From NCBI RefSeq assembly GCF_910589235.1, contig NC_060968.1:186001-250000 (forward strand): a DNA stretch of 64,000 nt, read 5' to 3'. Under the pieces are notes generated by a model. That model made no database searches. It had not been told where the DNA came from and saw nothing but the letters and a program-made list of their open reading frames with translations. Origin of the DNA: Vespa crabro. Its lineage: Eukaryota > Arthropoda > Insecta > Hymenoptera > Vespidae. Shown piece by piece: positions 11,653 through 26,278 of the stretch. Positions within the stretch are counted from its first letter, which is position 1. Every line of letters starts with the position of its first letter. The position numbers were made by a program, and so were the translations under genes.

Positions 11653-12197
11653 AAAAATGAGGATAATATCGATGACAACGAAAATAATATTAGTCCTTAT
11701 AGTATCGTTAATAGCAATAATAACGAAAATAACGTTATTCACGATAATGTCGATAATAATAATAAAAATATTTTAATAATAATAAAGTTAATAGCGATAA
11801 TAACAATAACAATAATAACGATAATAAAGATATTAAAGATAAAAATAACAGTAATAATAATAAAGATAATAACGATATTTAGGATAATAACGATAATTAC
11901 GATAATAATAATATAAATAGTAACGATAACAACGATGATATCGATAATGACGATAATAATAATAAAATTAATAACGATAATTACGTTAATAAAGAAAATA
12001 ATATTAACAATAATAACGATAACAACGATAATAAGGATAATAGTAATAACGATAATAACGACAATAATAATTTTAAAAATATTGATAAAAACGATAGTAA
12101 CAATTATAATAATAATAGTAATAATAATGAAAACAATAATAACTATAATTACGAAATAAATAATGATAATAATAACAATAATAAAGAAAATAACGAA

Positions 12198-12230
<33 letters not shown>

Positions 12231-12554
12231 GATAATAACGTAAAGAACGCAAATAATAATAGTCATAATATCGATAATGACAGTAATAACGGTAACAACA
12301 ACAATAATATATACGAAAATATCGATAAATTTGATAATGATAATAACAATAATAAAACTAATAACAATAAAAATGATAATAATAACAATAATATTAAAAA
12401 AAATATAATTAATATTTATAATAATAATAATAATAATACTGATAATAACGACAATAACGATAATAATAGTAGTAATAATAACAATTATAACACTAATAAC
12501 GTTAAAAACGATAAAAACGATAATAATAGTTGAATAATAACAATAATAAGGATA

Positions 12555-13320
12555 ATAAGGATAATAACGATAATATCTATAATTATAATAACCATATTAA
12601 CAATAATACCGATATTATCAATCATAACAATAACGACAATAACGATAATATCGATAATAATAATAAAGAAAATAACAATAATAACCATATTAACGATAAT
12701 AATAATAATAATAAGAATAGTAATAATAATAACGTTAATAACGAAAATAACGATAATAAAAATAGTAATTATAACGCTAATAGCAATAATAACGATAATA
12801 ATCATAATAATAAATACAATAATATAGATCAATTCGATAATAATAATAATAATATTAACCATTATATCGACAAAAATAATATCACGATAGTAAAATATAG
12901 TATAATAGTATAACGATAGTAAAATTAATAATTTTAATAACGATAATAATCAAAATATTATTAATAACAATAATAAAGATAAAAAAGATTATAAAAATAA
13001 TAACTTTAATAACGATAATAGTAACTTTATTACTAATAATAATAATAACGATAATAACGAAAATAATGATAATAACGATTATAATGACAACGACAATATC
13101 GATAATAGTATTAATAATAATAATGATAATAACGATATTTATGATCATAGTAATAACAATAATAAAGAAAAGAACGATTAATCTTTAATAACGATATTAA
13201 TAATAACGATAATAACGATAATAACGATGTAACGGTAATAATAACAAAAATAGAAACGATAATATTGATAATAATAATAATAATATTTATAGCAATAATA
13301 TCGATAATGTAGAAAATAAC
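12555..13320 (+). repeat. Diverged C-type segment, copy 1
   Basis: This pairs with 23093-23720. Shared landmarks in order are TCTATAATTATAATAAC, GATATTATCAATCATAACAA, AAGAATAGTAATAATAATAA, AATAGTAATTATAACGCT, GACAACGACAATATCGATAA or a close form, GAAAAGAACGAT (13167-13178) and GATAATGTAGAAAATAACG. Parts also match the start of block A, where GAAAAGAACGAT lies at 25549-25560. Confidence 0.8.
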
Positions 13321-13544
13321 GATAATAATGATAATGATAATAAAGATAATACTAATAATAATAATATCAAAAATAACAATAATTACGATAACGACTATAA
13401 TAACGATAAAAATATTAACGATAATAACTATATTAACGATATCAATAATAATGAAAATAACGTTAATTTCGATATTAATAATAACAATATTAAAGATAAT
13501 AACGATAATAATAATAATAATAATAATAATATTTATAAGATAAA

Positions 13545-14600
13545 GTAATAATAAGATAAAATAATAATAATATTAACGATTACAAGGAAAATAATGATAA
13601 TAATAATAGTAATAATAACAATAATAACAATAATAACAATAATAAAGAAAATAACGGTAATTACGATAATAATTATAATAATAATCTATTTAACATTAAT
13701 ACTAACGTTGATAACGATAATATTAATAAAATTAATAACGATAATAACGATTATAATAATTAGAACGATAATAATATTAATATAAAAACAATATTAACTA
13801 TTATAACGATAATAACGATAATAATAGATGTAATAATAACAATATTAAAAATAATATGTATAGTAACGATAATAACGACAATAATAGTAGTAATAATGAC
13901 AGTAATAAAAATAATAATCATAAAAACGATTTTAACGTTAATAATAATAACGATAATAACGATAATATCGATATTATTAATAACAATATTTATGATAATT
14001 TCAATATTAATAATGTAATCATAACATTATAAACGATTATAACGATAATAGCGACTATAATAATAAGTATAATAACGACTTTAATAATAATAATAATATT
14101 ATATTTAGTAACAAAAATAATAATAACGATGTTTATAATAGTAATAATAATAACAATTATAACGATATTTATAACGATAATATAAATATAACGATTCCAA
14201 CGGTAATATTGATAATAACGATAATACCGATAATAACGACAATAAAGATAATCATAATAACGATAATAACGATAATAATATAAATAATAATGACGCTAAT
14301 AAAGTTAATAACTACAATAATAAAAATAATATAAATATTAATAATAACGATAATAACGATAATAACGATAATATTAATAGTAATAATAGCTATAATATCA
14401 ATAATAAAAATAATTACGATAATAACGATAATAATAATAACGATAATAACGATAATAAGGATAATAACAACAACTATAATAATAATAATAATAATAACGA
14501 TAATAGCGATAAAACCAATAATAATTTCAGTAATAATAACAATAATATCAATAATAACGATAATAACGATAATAATAATAATAATAATTACAAGGATTAA
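13545..14600 (+). repeat. B0: old diverged homologue of the B units
   Basis: It aligns by eye to about 33740-34620 of B1. Shared pieces are an AATATTAACGATTACAA start, a GGTAATTA-GATAATAATTATAA stretch, TATTTAACATT, AATAGATGTAATAATAACAA, AAAAATAATATGTATA, AACGATGTTTATAATAGTAA and CAATAATTTCAGTAATAATA. Many scattered substitutions separate it from B1-B5, whereas those differ from each other only rarely. This places it as an ancient copy that escaped homogenisation. Confidence 0.85.
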
Positions 14601-14779
14601 AACGATAATTTCGATAAATTGATAATAACGATAATGTTAAATATAATAATAACGATAACAATGATAATAACGATATTAATAATAATAATAACACTAAAAA
14701 CAATAATAATGATAATAACGATAATTACGACAATAATTATAACAATAATATCCATATTAACAAACAGAAATAAAATAAT

Positions 14780-15120
14780 AATAACAATAATATTGACGGC
14801 AACGATGTGAATGATAATTATAATAATTATATATCGATAATAATGATTATAAGGATAAGAACGAACATAACTATAAATAAATAAATAACGGCAATTATAA
14901 TAATAATAATAACGATAATGACGATAATAACGGTAATGACCATAATAACGATTATAATAATAACGGTAATAACGATATTAGTAATAATAATAATAATGAT
15001 AATAACGATAATAACGTTAATAACAAAAATAATAATAATGTAATAACGATGTTAACGACTAAAACGATAATAATGATAATAGCAATAATAATAATAATAA
15101 CAATTATAATAATAACGATC
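14780..15120 (+). repeat. Diverged segment matching 29650-30170 of block A
   Basis: Shared landmarks are AAGAACGAACATAACTATA (about 14856 and about 29733), AATAACGGCAATTATAATAA, GATAATGACGATAATAACG and an AAAAATAATAATAA-GTAATAACGAT stretch. The order is the same in both places. Confidence 0.7.
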
Positions 15121-15199
15121 ATAACGTTAATAACAATAATAATAATAGCAATAATAGCGATAAGAACGATAATGACGATACTAACAATAACAGCGATAA

Positions 15200-15990
15200 T
15201 AATAATAACGATATTAAGGATAATATCGTTAATAATTTTAAAAATATTCACGATAGTATCGATAATAATAATAACAACAAAAACAATAATAACGATAATA
15301 ACTATAATAAAATTTATAATAATAACAATAATAACGATTATAACGTTAATAATAGTAATAAAAATATTATCGATAATAGCAATGATAATAATAGTAATAA
15401 TATAGGTAATTACAATAAAAGAGTTCCTAACGATAATAATAATGACGACAATAACGATAATAATGACTATGATGATAAGAAAGATAATAATACTTATTAT
15501 AATAAAAATAATAACGACAACAAGGATCATAATGATAATAATAGAAGTAATAATAACAATATTAAGAATTATAACTTTAATAACGATTATAACGATAATA
15601 GTATTAGTAATAATAACAGTTATAACAATAATAACAATAATAATGCTTATAACATTGTTAACGATAATAATATAAACGATTATAACGATAATAACCATAA
15701 TAATAATAATAATAATGAAGATAACAACGATAATAACGATAATAATGACAGTAATAAAAACAATAATGACGATAATAACGTTAACAACGATAATAAGGAT
15801 AATAACGATAATAACAATAATAGTAATAGTAATAATTAAAATGATAACGACATTTACGATAATAAGGATAATAACAATAAAAATAGTAACGATAATAATG
15901 ATAATAATATACGCGATAAAGTCGATAATATCGATAATAATATTAACAATATTAACGATAATATCGATCATAATAATATTATAATAAACC
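15200..15990 (+). repeat. Diverged F-type segment, copy 2
   Basis: This matches 6890-7390 through ATTAAGGATAATATCGTTAA (15213), ATATTCACGATAG, GTTCCTAACG and GATGATAAGAAAGATAATAA. Its right end (about 15897-15970) has ATACGCGATAAAGTCGATAA and AATATTAACAATATTAACG, which recur at about 18480-18545 and in weaker form near 22100. Confidence 0.75.
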
Positions 15991-16239
15991 GTAAAGTCGA
16001 TAATAATAAAAATAATAATAAAAAATTATTAATGATAATAACGATAATAACTATAATAATGAAAACGAAAATAAAGATAATAATAATATTATCGATAATA
16101 AAAATAATAATAATAATAAGAATAATAATAATAATAAAAATAATACCGATAGTAACGATAATAACGATAATAAGGATAATAACAATAATAACGATAATTG
16201 CGATAGTAACGAATAAAATAATAACAATAATAACGATAT

Positions 16240-16710
16240 TAGAAATAATATTAATAACGATAATAACGGTATTTACGATAATAATTATAAGAATAATAAA
16301 AGATAATAACGATAGTAACAGTAATAACGATAATAATAATATCAATATTAATGATAATATCGAAAATTATAATAATAATAATAGCAATAATAACGATAAT
16401 ATCGATAATATGGATAATAATAAAAACGATACTAACGATCAGAATAAAAATAAAATTGCGATAGTAACAATTATAACGACAATTACGATAATAACGACAA
16501 TAATAACGACTATAATGTCGATGATAATGATAACGATCATAACACTAATAACGATAATAATAATAATTGCAATAATAACGATATTAACGAAAATATTAAT
16601 AACATTAGTAACGAAAACAACGGTAATATCATTAATAATAATAATAATAATAAAGAAAGTATGTATAATAACGGTGACAACTATAATATTAATATCAAAA
16701 ATAACGATAA
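16240..16710 (+). repeat. Diverged E-type segment, copy 3
   Basis: It carries CGGTATTTACGATAATAATT, AATAAAAATAAAATTGCGAT, ATAATGTCGATGATAAT, ACGATCATAA (16533-16542) and AACGGTGACA (16670-16679). The closest relative by eye is 21151-21260. Confidence 0.75.
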
Positions 16711-16839
16711 TAACGATAATAATGATAATACAAATTATAACCCTAATAACGATATCAAAATGTATAAAAATAACAATAATACTGATAATAACGAGAATAA
16801 CAAAAATGATAGTAGTAATAATACAAATATCGATAGTAA

Positions 16840-17420
16840 CAAAAATAACGATAATGAGGATAATAACGATAATAATAACAGCAATCATAACGATTTTAAA
16901 GTTAAGAACGATAATAATAATATTAATAACAATAATAACATTACCAACGATAATAATAATAAAGACGTTAATAATAATAATCATAAAAAAGATATTAACG
17001 AAAATAACAACAATAATAATTATAACAATAATAATAATAGTAACTATAAGAACGATAATATCGATAGTAACGATAATAATAATAACGAAAATATCGATAA
17101 TATCGTTAATACCATCAACAATATTATTGATAATATCGATAATAATATTAATAATCATAACGATAATAGCGATAATAACGATAATAATGATAATAACGAT
17201 AATGAAGATAATCACTATAATATCGATTATAACAATAATAATAATAACGATAATGACGATAATAATAAAAGTAATAACGATAATAACGATAATTACGATA
17301 ATGACGATAATATTAATAACGATATTAACTTTAATAACGTAAATAAACGTTATAATAATAGTAGTAATAACAATAATAACGAAAATAAAGATAATAACGA
17401 TAATAATATTCACGATAATA
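16840..17420 (+). repeat. D-type segment, copy 1 (pairs with 18910-19480)
   Basis: Shared in order with the second copy: CAACGATAATAATAATAA, CATTAATAATAATAATCATA-type tract, AATAGTAACTATAAGAACG versus AATAGTAACCATAATAACG, GATAATATCGATAGTAACGA, ACAATATTATTGATAAT and CTTTAATAACGTAAATAA versus CCTTAATAACGTAAATAACG. The offset is about 2.07 kb, so the two are a diverged tandem pair. Confidence 0.8.
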
Positions 17421-18909
17421 TCGACATTATTAATAATAATAACAACGATAATTATGATAATAACGATAATAAAGACAATTATTTTAATAGAAGTAATAAT
17501 ACCAATATTAACAATTTTTGCAATAATAATGATAACAACGATAATAATAGAATTATCAATTAAATTAATAACAATAATAACGATAATAATGATAACATGG
17601 ATGATAATAATAACGATAATAACGATAGTAGTAATAATAATATCGATAGTAACAATAATGACGATAATAGCGAAAATAACAATAATAAGGATAATAATGA
17701 TATTATCGATAATATCGATAATAATAATAACAATATTAACGATAATATCTATAAAAATAATAATAATAATAATCATAACAGTAATAACGATAATACCGAT
17801 AATAACAATGATAATTATAATAGCGATAATAAGGATAATATCCATAATAATAGTAACAATAATAAAGATTACAACGATATTAACGATAATAATGAAACTA
17901 ATAATAACAATAATTACGATAAAAACGATAGCTATTATAAATCGATAATAACGATAACAGTTATAATCCTAATAACGATAATAATATTTATATGAATAAC
18001 AATAATACGAATAATAACGATGAAAACGAAAATAATAGTAGTAATAATAACAGAATTAACACTAATAACGTTAATGACGATAATAACAATAATAATAGTA
18101 GTAATAATAATAATAATGACGATAATAGCGATAATAAGGTTAATAACGATAATAACGATAAATATAATAACAATATTAGAAAAATAAAAATGTTATAAAT
18201 GATAACAATAACGATAGTAACGATAACATCGATAATAACAATAATACTATAAACGTTTACATCGATAATAATATTAATAATAACAATATTAACGCTAATA
18301 ACGATAATAATGATATTAACTATAATAAAATTAATCACTATATTTACGTCAATAACGATAATAATATTAGCAATAATAGCGATTATAACGGTAATAACGA
18401 TATCAATAATAACGATAATAACGACAATAAACATAATAATGATAACAATAATAACAACAATAACAATAAGAATGATAATAATATATACGATAAAGTCGAT
18501 AATATCGATAATAATATTAACAATATTAACGATGATATCGATATTAACGAAAAATAATAATAATAATTAGACGATAATAACGGTTTATAACGGTAATAAT
18601 AGTAATAACAATATCGACAATAACGATAATAACGATAATAGTAGTAATAATAATAACGATAATAAGTATAATAATAATAATAATAATAATAATAACGATA
18701 ACAACGACAATAAGGATAAATATAATAATAATAATAACGATAGTAACGATTATACGAATTATAACAATAACGATTATAACGATAATAGTAATAATAATAA
18801 GAACGATAATGAAGATAAAAAGATAAAAATGATAATAACTATATTAACGATAATAACTATTCGAATAATAATAATAATAAGAATAATGACGATTATAACA
18901 ATAAAAATA
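17421..18909 (+). repeat. Generic diverged array between the D copies
   Basis: It includes at about 17466-17545 a TTTTAATAGAAGTAATAATA stretch followed by a TTTGCAATAATAATGATAA motif. This is a relative of the 108-bp subrepeat found in every B unit. At about 18474-18545 there is a copy of the ATAAAGTCGATAATATCG motif also seen near 15900. The rest is generic. Confidence 0.65.
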
Positions 18910-19480
18910 AAATGAATAATAACGACATTAATGATAATAACGATAATAATAATAGCAATTATATCGAATTTAACGTTAATAACGATAGTAATAATAACAT
19001 TAATAACGATAATAAATTTTTCAACGATAATAATAATAATGACATTAATAATAATAATCATATTAGAGATATTAACGATAATAAAAACAATAATAATTAT
19101 AACAATAATAATAATAGTAACCATAATAACGATAATATCGATAGTAACGATAGTAATAATAACGATAGTAATGATAATATCGATAATACTAATAACAATA
19201 TTATTGATAATCTCGATTATAATAATAATAATAAGAACGATAATATCGAAAGTAACGATAATATTGAAAATAACGATAATAAAGACAATAACAATAATAT
19301 CGATTATAACGTTAATAATAATAATAACGATAATGACGATAATAATAATAATAATAACGATATTAACGTTAATTACGTGTATGACAATAATATTAATAAC
19401 GACAATGACCTTAATAACGTAAATAACGATAAAAATAATAGTAATAATAACAATAATAACGATAATAATATTAAGGATAA
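18910..19480 (+). repeat. D-type segment, copy 2
   Basis: Second member of the diverged tandem pair with 16840-17420, with the same landmark order at an offset of about 2.07 kb. The two copies differ at many triplets, so the duplication is old relative to the A/B blocks. Confidence 0.8.
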
Positions 19481-19925
19481 TATAGATATTATTATAATTA
19501 TAACAACGATAAATACGATAATAACGATAATGAAATTAATAATAATTAAGACAGTAACAATATTAACAATAATATCGATAATAACAATAATAAAAATAAT
19601 AATAGTAATAGCAATAATAACGATAATAATGATAATAACGATAATAACGATAATAGCGATAATAATAATAACAATATACGATAATATCGATATTAATAAT
19701 TGTAATAATAACAATAACAACGATCATAACAATAATAGCGATTATAATAATAACGACAATAATGATAATAATAATAATAATATTATCTTTAGTAAGAATA
19801 ATAATGATAACGATGTTTATAATAGTAATAATAATAACGATTATAACGATAATAACGATAAAAATGATAATAACGATAATAATTATATTAATAATAGCAA
19901 TAATAACGATAATAACGATAATAGA

Positions 19926-20835
19926 AGAAACAATAAAAATGATATTAACGAAAATATTAATAACAATTGTAACGTTAAAAACGATAATAAAAATAATAAT
20001 AATAATAGTCATAACGAAAGTAAAGATAATGACGAGAACAATAATAACAATAATAGCGATAATATCGATTATAATAATACCGATAATATCGATAATAACG
20101 ATAATAAAGATAGCGATAATATTATTAACCATAATAATGACAATATTAATATTATTAACAACAATAATAACGATAATAAAGTTAATAATATTAATATTAA
20201 TAAAGATAATAACGGTATTAACGATAATACCGATAATAATGATATTAATGAAAATCATACTAACGATAATAACAATAATAATAATGATAATAATAACGCT
20301 AATAATGTTAATATCTGCAATAATAATAATAATAATATTAATAATAACCATAATAACGATAATAAAAGAAACAATAATAACGATATTAACGAAAATATTA
20401 ATAACAATTGTAATGTTAACAACGATAATAAAAATGATAACAATAATAGTAATAACAAAAGTAAATATAATAACGATAACAATAATAACAATAATAGCGA
20501 TATTATCGATTATAATAATACCGATAATATCGATAATAACGATAATAATAATAGAAATAATAACAATAATAACGATAATAAAGATAGCGATAATATTATT
20601 AACCATAATAATGACAATATTAATATTATTAATAACGATAATAACGATAATAAAGATAAAAATATTAATATTAATAAAGATAATAAGGGTATTAACGATA
20701 ATACCGATAATAACGATAATAACGATAATCATACGAACGATAATAACGATAATAATAAATATAATAATAACGCTAATAAAGTTAATATCTACAATAATAA
20801 TATTACTAATAATATTAATTATAACTTTAATAACG
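19926..20835 (+). repeat. Tandem pair of about 440-470 bp units
   Basis: Two adjacent copies begin at about 19926 and 20368 with GAAACAATAA, then GATATTAACGAAAATATTAA and TAACAATTGTAA. They continue through AATAGCGATA, AATAATACCGATAATATCG, AAAGATAGCGATAATATTAT, CATAATAATGACAATATTAA and AATATTAATAAAGATAATAA and end in an AATCATAC-AACGATAATAACG stretch. The offset grows from 442 at the start to about 473 near the end because of small indels. Identity is high but clearly imperfect. Confidence 0.88.
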
Positions 20836-20859
20836 ATAATAACGTTAATAATGATAGTA

Positions 20860-21300
20860 AATATAACAATAATAGCAATAATAACGATAATAAAGTTTGT
20901 GACGATAAGAATATTATTGATAATAACGTCAATAGTAATAATAATAATAATAACGATAATAACGATAACAACGATAATAACAATAATAACGACAATTGCA
21001 ATAGTAACGAATATAATGATAACAATAATAACAATATCAGTAGTAAAATTATTAACGATAATAACGATATTTACGATAATAATTATATGAATAATAAAGA
21101 TAATGACGATAGTAACAATAATATCGATAATAATAATAATGATAATAACGATAAGAATAAAAATAAAATTTCGATAGAAACAATAATAGCGACAATTACG
21201 ATAATAACGATAATAATAACACCGATAATGTCGATGATAATAATAACGATCATAAAGCTAATGACGTTAATAATATTAATATTATTAATATATTATAATA
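20860..21300 (+). repeat. Diverged E-type segment, copy 4
   Basis: It shows ATTATTGATAATAACGTCAA, ACGATATTTACGATAATAAT, AATAAAAATAAAATTTCGAT, ATAATGTCGATGATAAT and ACGATCATAA (21246-21255). It lacks AACGGTGACA and instead runs into an ATTAATATTATTAATATATT tract. Confidence 0.75.
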
Positions 21301-23092
21301 TCGAAAATATGGTTGATTACGAAAATAACGGAAATAATGATAATAACTATAATAACGACAATAATAATAATAATAATAAAGATAATAAAGATAATAACGG
21401 TAATAGCGAATATAATAAAAACAACAATAAAGATAACAACGATATTAACAGTAATAACAATAATAACAATTACAGCGATAATAACAATAATAAGGATAAT
21501 CGCGATAATAATAATAACACTAATAACAATAATATCGACAATAACGATAATTACGATAATACTAATAACAATTATAACGATAATAACGATAATGACATTA
21601 ATATTAATAATAATAATAATAATGATTACAATAATAAGGATAATAGCAAATATAATAATAACAAAATTATCGATTATATTGTTTATAAAGATAATAATAG
21701 TAACAATAATGACGATAATAACGGTAATAACGATAATAATAATAATAATTATGACGATAATAACGGTAATATCGCGTATTAATAAATACAACAGTAACAA
21801 TATTAATAATAGCAATAATAACGATGGTAAGGAAATGGAAGATAATGGTAAAATATTAATTACAAAATTAAGGATAATAAAGATAATAACGATATAAATA
21901 ATATAAATAATAATAATAATTATAATAATAAAAATAATAACTATAATAAATATAATAACGTCAATAATACAAGTAATAATAACAATACTATCATTATTAA
22001 AGATAATAAAGATAAGAACGATGATCATAAACGTAATAATGACAATAATATTCATAATAATATTAACGATAATAACGGTAATGACGATAACAATAATAAC
22101 GATAATTACGATAATATCGATAATAATATTAACAATATTAACGATCATAAACATAAAAGTAATAATAATAACATGTATACCGATAATAATAATAATAATA
22201 CAAAAAAAAATAATAGCAATATTAACGATAATAACGATTATAATGATAACAATAATATCAAAAGTTGTAATAACGATAATATCGATAATAATGTCAATAA
22301 AGCTAAAAATAATAATAATAACAATAATAACGTGAGTAATAATAACGAAAATAATAATATAAGCGGTAATAATAAAATCAATAATAACGATAATAGTGAT
22401 AACAATGATAAGGATAATAAAGATAATATCGATATTAATAACAACAATATAAACGAAAGTAACCTTAATAATAATAATAGTAATAACGATAAAAACGATA
22501 ATAACGATAATAAAGATAATAATACTAATGATATTAACGATAATAGTAATAATTTTATTAACGATAAGAACGACAATAAAGATAATAATAATAATGATAA
22601 CAATAACGAATATAAGGATAATAACGATTATAATTATAATAATAATAACGAAAATAAGGATAATAAGAATAACAACGAAAATAATAATATCAATAATAGC
22701 GATAATAACGATTTTAACGATAATATGGATAATAATAATAATAATAATAACGATAGAAATGGTAAAAACGATAATAACGAAAAAACGATGATAACGATAT
22801 TAACGATAATAATAATAATCAGATTAACGATGATAACGATAATATCGATAATAAAAAAATAAAAATAATAATGATCGCAACGATAATAAAGACAATAATA
22901 GCAGTTATAGTAACAATAATCATAGTAATATCTATAATAACGATAATATCGATAATAATAACAATGACAAAGTTAATTGAAATGATAATAATAGCGATAA
23001 TAACGATAATTACATTAATAATAATAACAATAATAAAGATAATACCGATATTGTCATTAATAACAATAATAATAATAGCAACAATAACGATA
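21301..23092 (+). repeat. Generic diverged triplet array
   Basis: Degenerate triplets. One less regular stretch (about 21820-21870, GGTAAGGAAATGGAAGATAA) breaks the triplet pattern. No gene or long internal match is recognised. Confidence 0.65.
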
Positions 23093-23720
23093 ATTAGGAT
23101 ACTAACGATAATATCTATAATTATAATAACATATGAACAATAATAACGATATTATCAATCATAACAATAACGACAATAACGATAATATCGAAAATAATAA
23201 TAACATTATTAACGTAAAAATCGATAATAATAATAATAATAATAACATTAACAACGATAATAACGATAATAAGTATAATAATAATAATGAAAATAACGAT
23301 AAAAACCATATTAACGGTAATAATAATAATAATAAGAATAGTAATAATAATAACGTTAATTACGATAATAACGATAATAAAAATAGTAATTATAACGCTT
23401 TATTAGTAACATTTTTACTAATAATAATAATAGCGATAATAACGAAAATAATGATAATAATGATTATAATAACAACGACAATATCGATAATAGTATTAAT
23501 AATAATAATCATAATAACGATATTTAAGATTATAATAACAACAATAATAAAGAAAAGAACGATTAATATTTAATAACGATAATAATAATAACGATAATAA
23601 CTATTATAACGATGTAACGATAATAATAACAAAAATAACAACGATAATATTAATAATAATATTAATAATAATATTAAAAGCAATAATATCGATAATGTAG
23701 AAAATAACGATAATAATGAT
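23093..23720 (+). repeat. Diverged C-type segment, copy 2
   Basis: This pairs with 12555-13320, sharing GATATTATCAATCATAACAA, AAGAATAGTAATAATAATAA, AATAGTAATTATAACGCT, GAAAAGAACGAT (23552-23563) and GATAATGTAGAAAATAACG in the same order. Confidence 0.8.
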
Positions 23721-25261
23721 AATGATAATAACGATAATAACGATAATGATAATAACGATAATAACGATAGTAAAGACAATAATCATAATTATAATAACGT
23801 TAAAAGAGATAATATCTACGTCAACGATGATAATAATAACAATAATATCAATAAAAACGATAGTAACGTTAATAATAATATTACAAAGAAGGATAATAAG
23901 GATAATAATAATAATAATAACAATAATAAAGGTTATAACGACATTAATAAGAATAAAAATAATAATAATAATAATAATATCTATGATAACGATAATAACT
24001 ATAATAATAATATTATTCATGACAATAATACCAATAAAAACGGTAATAATTATAATAATAAATACGAGAAAGTCGATAATATCAATAAGATTATTAACAA
24101 TTTTAGCGATTATATCGTTAATAACAATATTAACGATAATATCGATAAAATTAATAACAATATTAACGATCATATCTATAAAAAAAAAAAATAATAATAA
24201 TAAAAGTAATAACGATAGTAGAGATAACAACAATGATAATAATAATAACGATAATAAGGATAATAAAGTTAATAAAAATAATTATAATAAAGATAACAAC
24301 GATATTGACGATAATATTGATAATAAAATTAGCAATTATAACGATAACAAACGACAATAACGATAGTAAAGATAATAATGTCTATAATAACGATAATTAC
24401 AATAATAATAATAGTAACGATAATAATAATAATAATAATAATATTGAAAAAGACAAGAACGATAATAACGGTAATAATAATAATAATAAAGATAATTACG
24501 ATAATAACGATAATAATAATAACAATAATAACGATAATAACGACATTCACGATAATAATAATTACAATAATAATGATAATAACGACAATAATGATAACAA
24601 GGAAAATAATTATAATAATAATATCAATAGAAACGATAAAAATGGTAATACTTACGATAATAACGATAATAACGATAATAACGATTATAACCATAATAAA
24701 ATTAATAACTATATTTACGTTAATAACAATAATGATATCAGCAATAATAGCGACAATAACGGTAACAATAATAATAACATTATTGACAATATTATCGATG
24801 ATAACGATAATAAGAATAACGGTAATGACAATAATAAAAATAATAGTAATAAAAATGAGAATTATAATAACGTTAATAATAATAACAATGATAACGGCAA
24901 TAATAATAATAATATTAATAAAGATATTAGCAATAATAATAGTAGTAATTAATAACTATTATAACGAAATTAACGATAATAACGATAACAATAATAACGA
25001 TTATTACTATAATAACTAAAATAATAAAAACGATAGAAACGATACTAGTAAAAATAATAATACCGATAAGAACGATAATAAATTTAATAATAATAAAAAG
25101 AATAACGATAGTAAGATATTAACGATATAAACGAGGATAAAACCAAAAATCACGAAAATAACGGTAATAATTATAACAATAATAACGATAATAACTACAA
25201 TAATTATAACAATAACAACGATAATAAAAATAATAACGATAATAAGGATAATAACGATAAA
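23721..25261 (+). repeat. Diverged array up to the start of the young higher-order repeat
   Basis: Generic degenerate triplets with local resemblances only (for example ATTAATAACTATATTTACGT near 24700, similar to 18335). It contains none of the recent duplications. Its right end at 25261 is the point where the near-identical 23.5-kb block begins. Confidence 0.7.
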
Positions 25262-26146
25262 ACGATAATAACGATAATAATAAATATAGTAATAATAACA
25301 ATAATAACGACAATAACGATAATATTAATAATAATGATAATAGTAATAAAAACGATAATAATAAAAATAATAATATTAACAATAATAACGATAATAGTAC
25401 ATGTAATAATAATACTAATAACTATTATAACGATAATAACGATAATAATGATAATAACGATTATAATAACAACGATAATACCGATAATGGTATTATTAAT
25501 AATATCAATAATCACGATATTTACGAAAATAATAATAACAATAATATAGAAAAGAACGATATTATCTATAATAACGAAATTAATAATAATGATATTAACT
25601 ATAATAACGATGAAACGATAAAAACCACATCAATATTACGGATAATATTGATAATAATAATAATGATAATAGCAATAATAACGATAATAAAGATATTAAC
25701 GATAATAATGATAAAGATAATAACGATAATAATAATAATAATAATATCAAAAATAACAATAATTACCATAATGACTATAATGACTATACTAATAATATCG
25801 ATAATGACGATGATAATAATATCTATAATAAAGTTAATAACGATAAAAATAATAATAATAATAACAATAATAACGATAACAATGATAATAACGATAATAG
25901 CGATAATAATGATAATTATAATAACGATATTAACGACAATAATAATAATAATAATGGCGTTAAAACGGATAATAAGTACGTCACCGATAATAATAATAAC
26001 AATAATGTCAATAAAAGCGATAATAACGTTAATAATTGTGGTAATGTTAAGAATCATAACAATAATAACGATATAACGATTATGACGATAACAATATTAA
26101 TTATAATAACGTCTATAGTCATAATAATAATAATAACGATATTAAT

Positions 26147-26278
26147 GATACTTATAATAACAATAATAACGACAGTAACAACAATAAAAATAATTATAAT
26201 AACGATAATAATGATACTTATAATAACAATAATAACGACAGTAACAACAATAAAAATAATAATAATAACGATAAAAGG
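26147..26278 (+). repeat. 66-bp tandem duplication in A
   Basis: Two adjacent copies start with GATACTTATAATAACAATAA at 26147 and 26213 and each includes CGACAGTAACAACAATAAAA. The same pair is present in A' at 49635 and 49701, so it predates the block duplication. Confidence 0.9.

Larger units (their letters stand above)
7461..12554 (+). repeat. Generic diverged triplet array
   Basis: About 5 kb of degenerate triplets in which I found no confident long match to the named units. It includes two long pure (AAT)n runs and one perfect AT palindrome, listed separately. No gene or RNA is recognised. Confidence 0.7.

Noticed and set aside
18912..21782. A 956-codon open frame rich in Asn, Asp, Lys, Ser and Ile
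   Set aside because: In the phase where each triplet ends in T or C, a stop codon is almost impossible, so the frame stays open by composition. There is no domain, no change in composition at its ends, and it cuts across unit boundaries.
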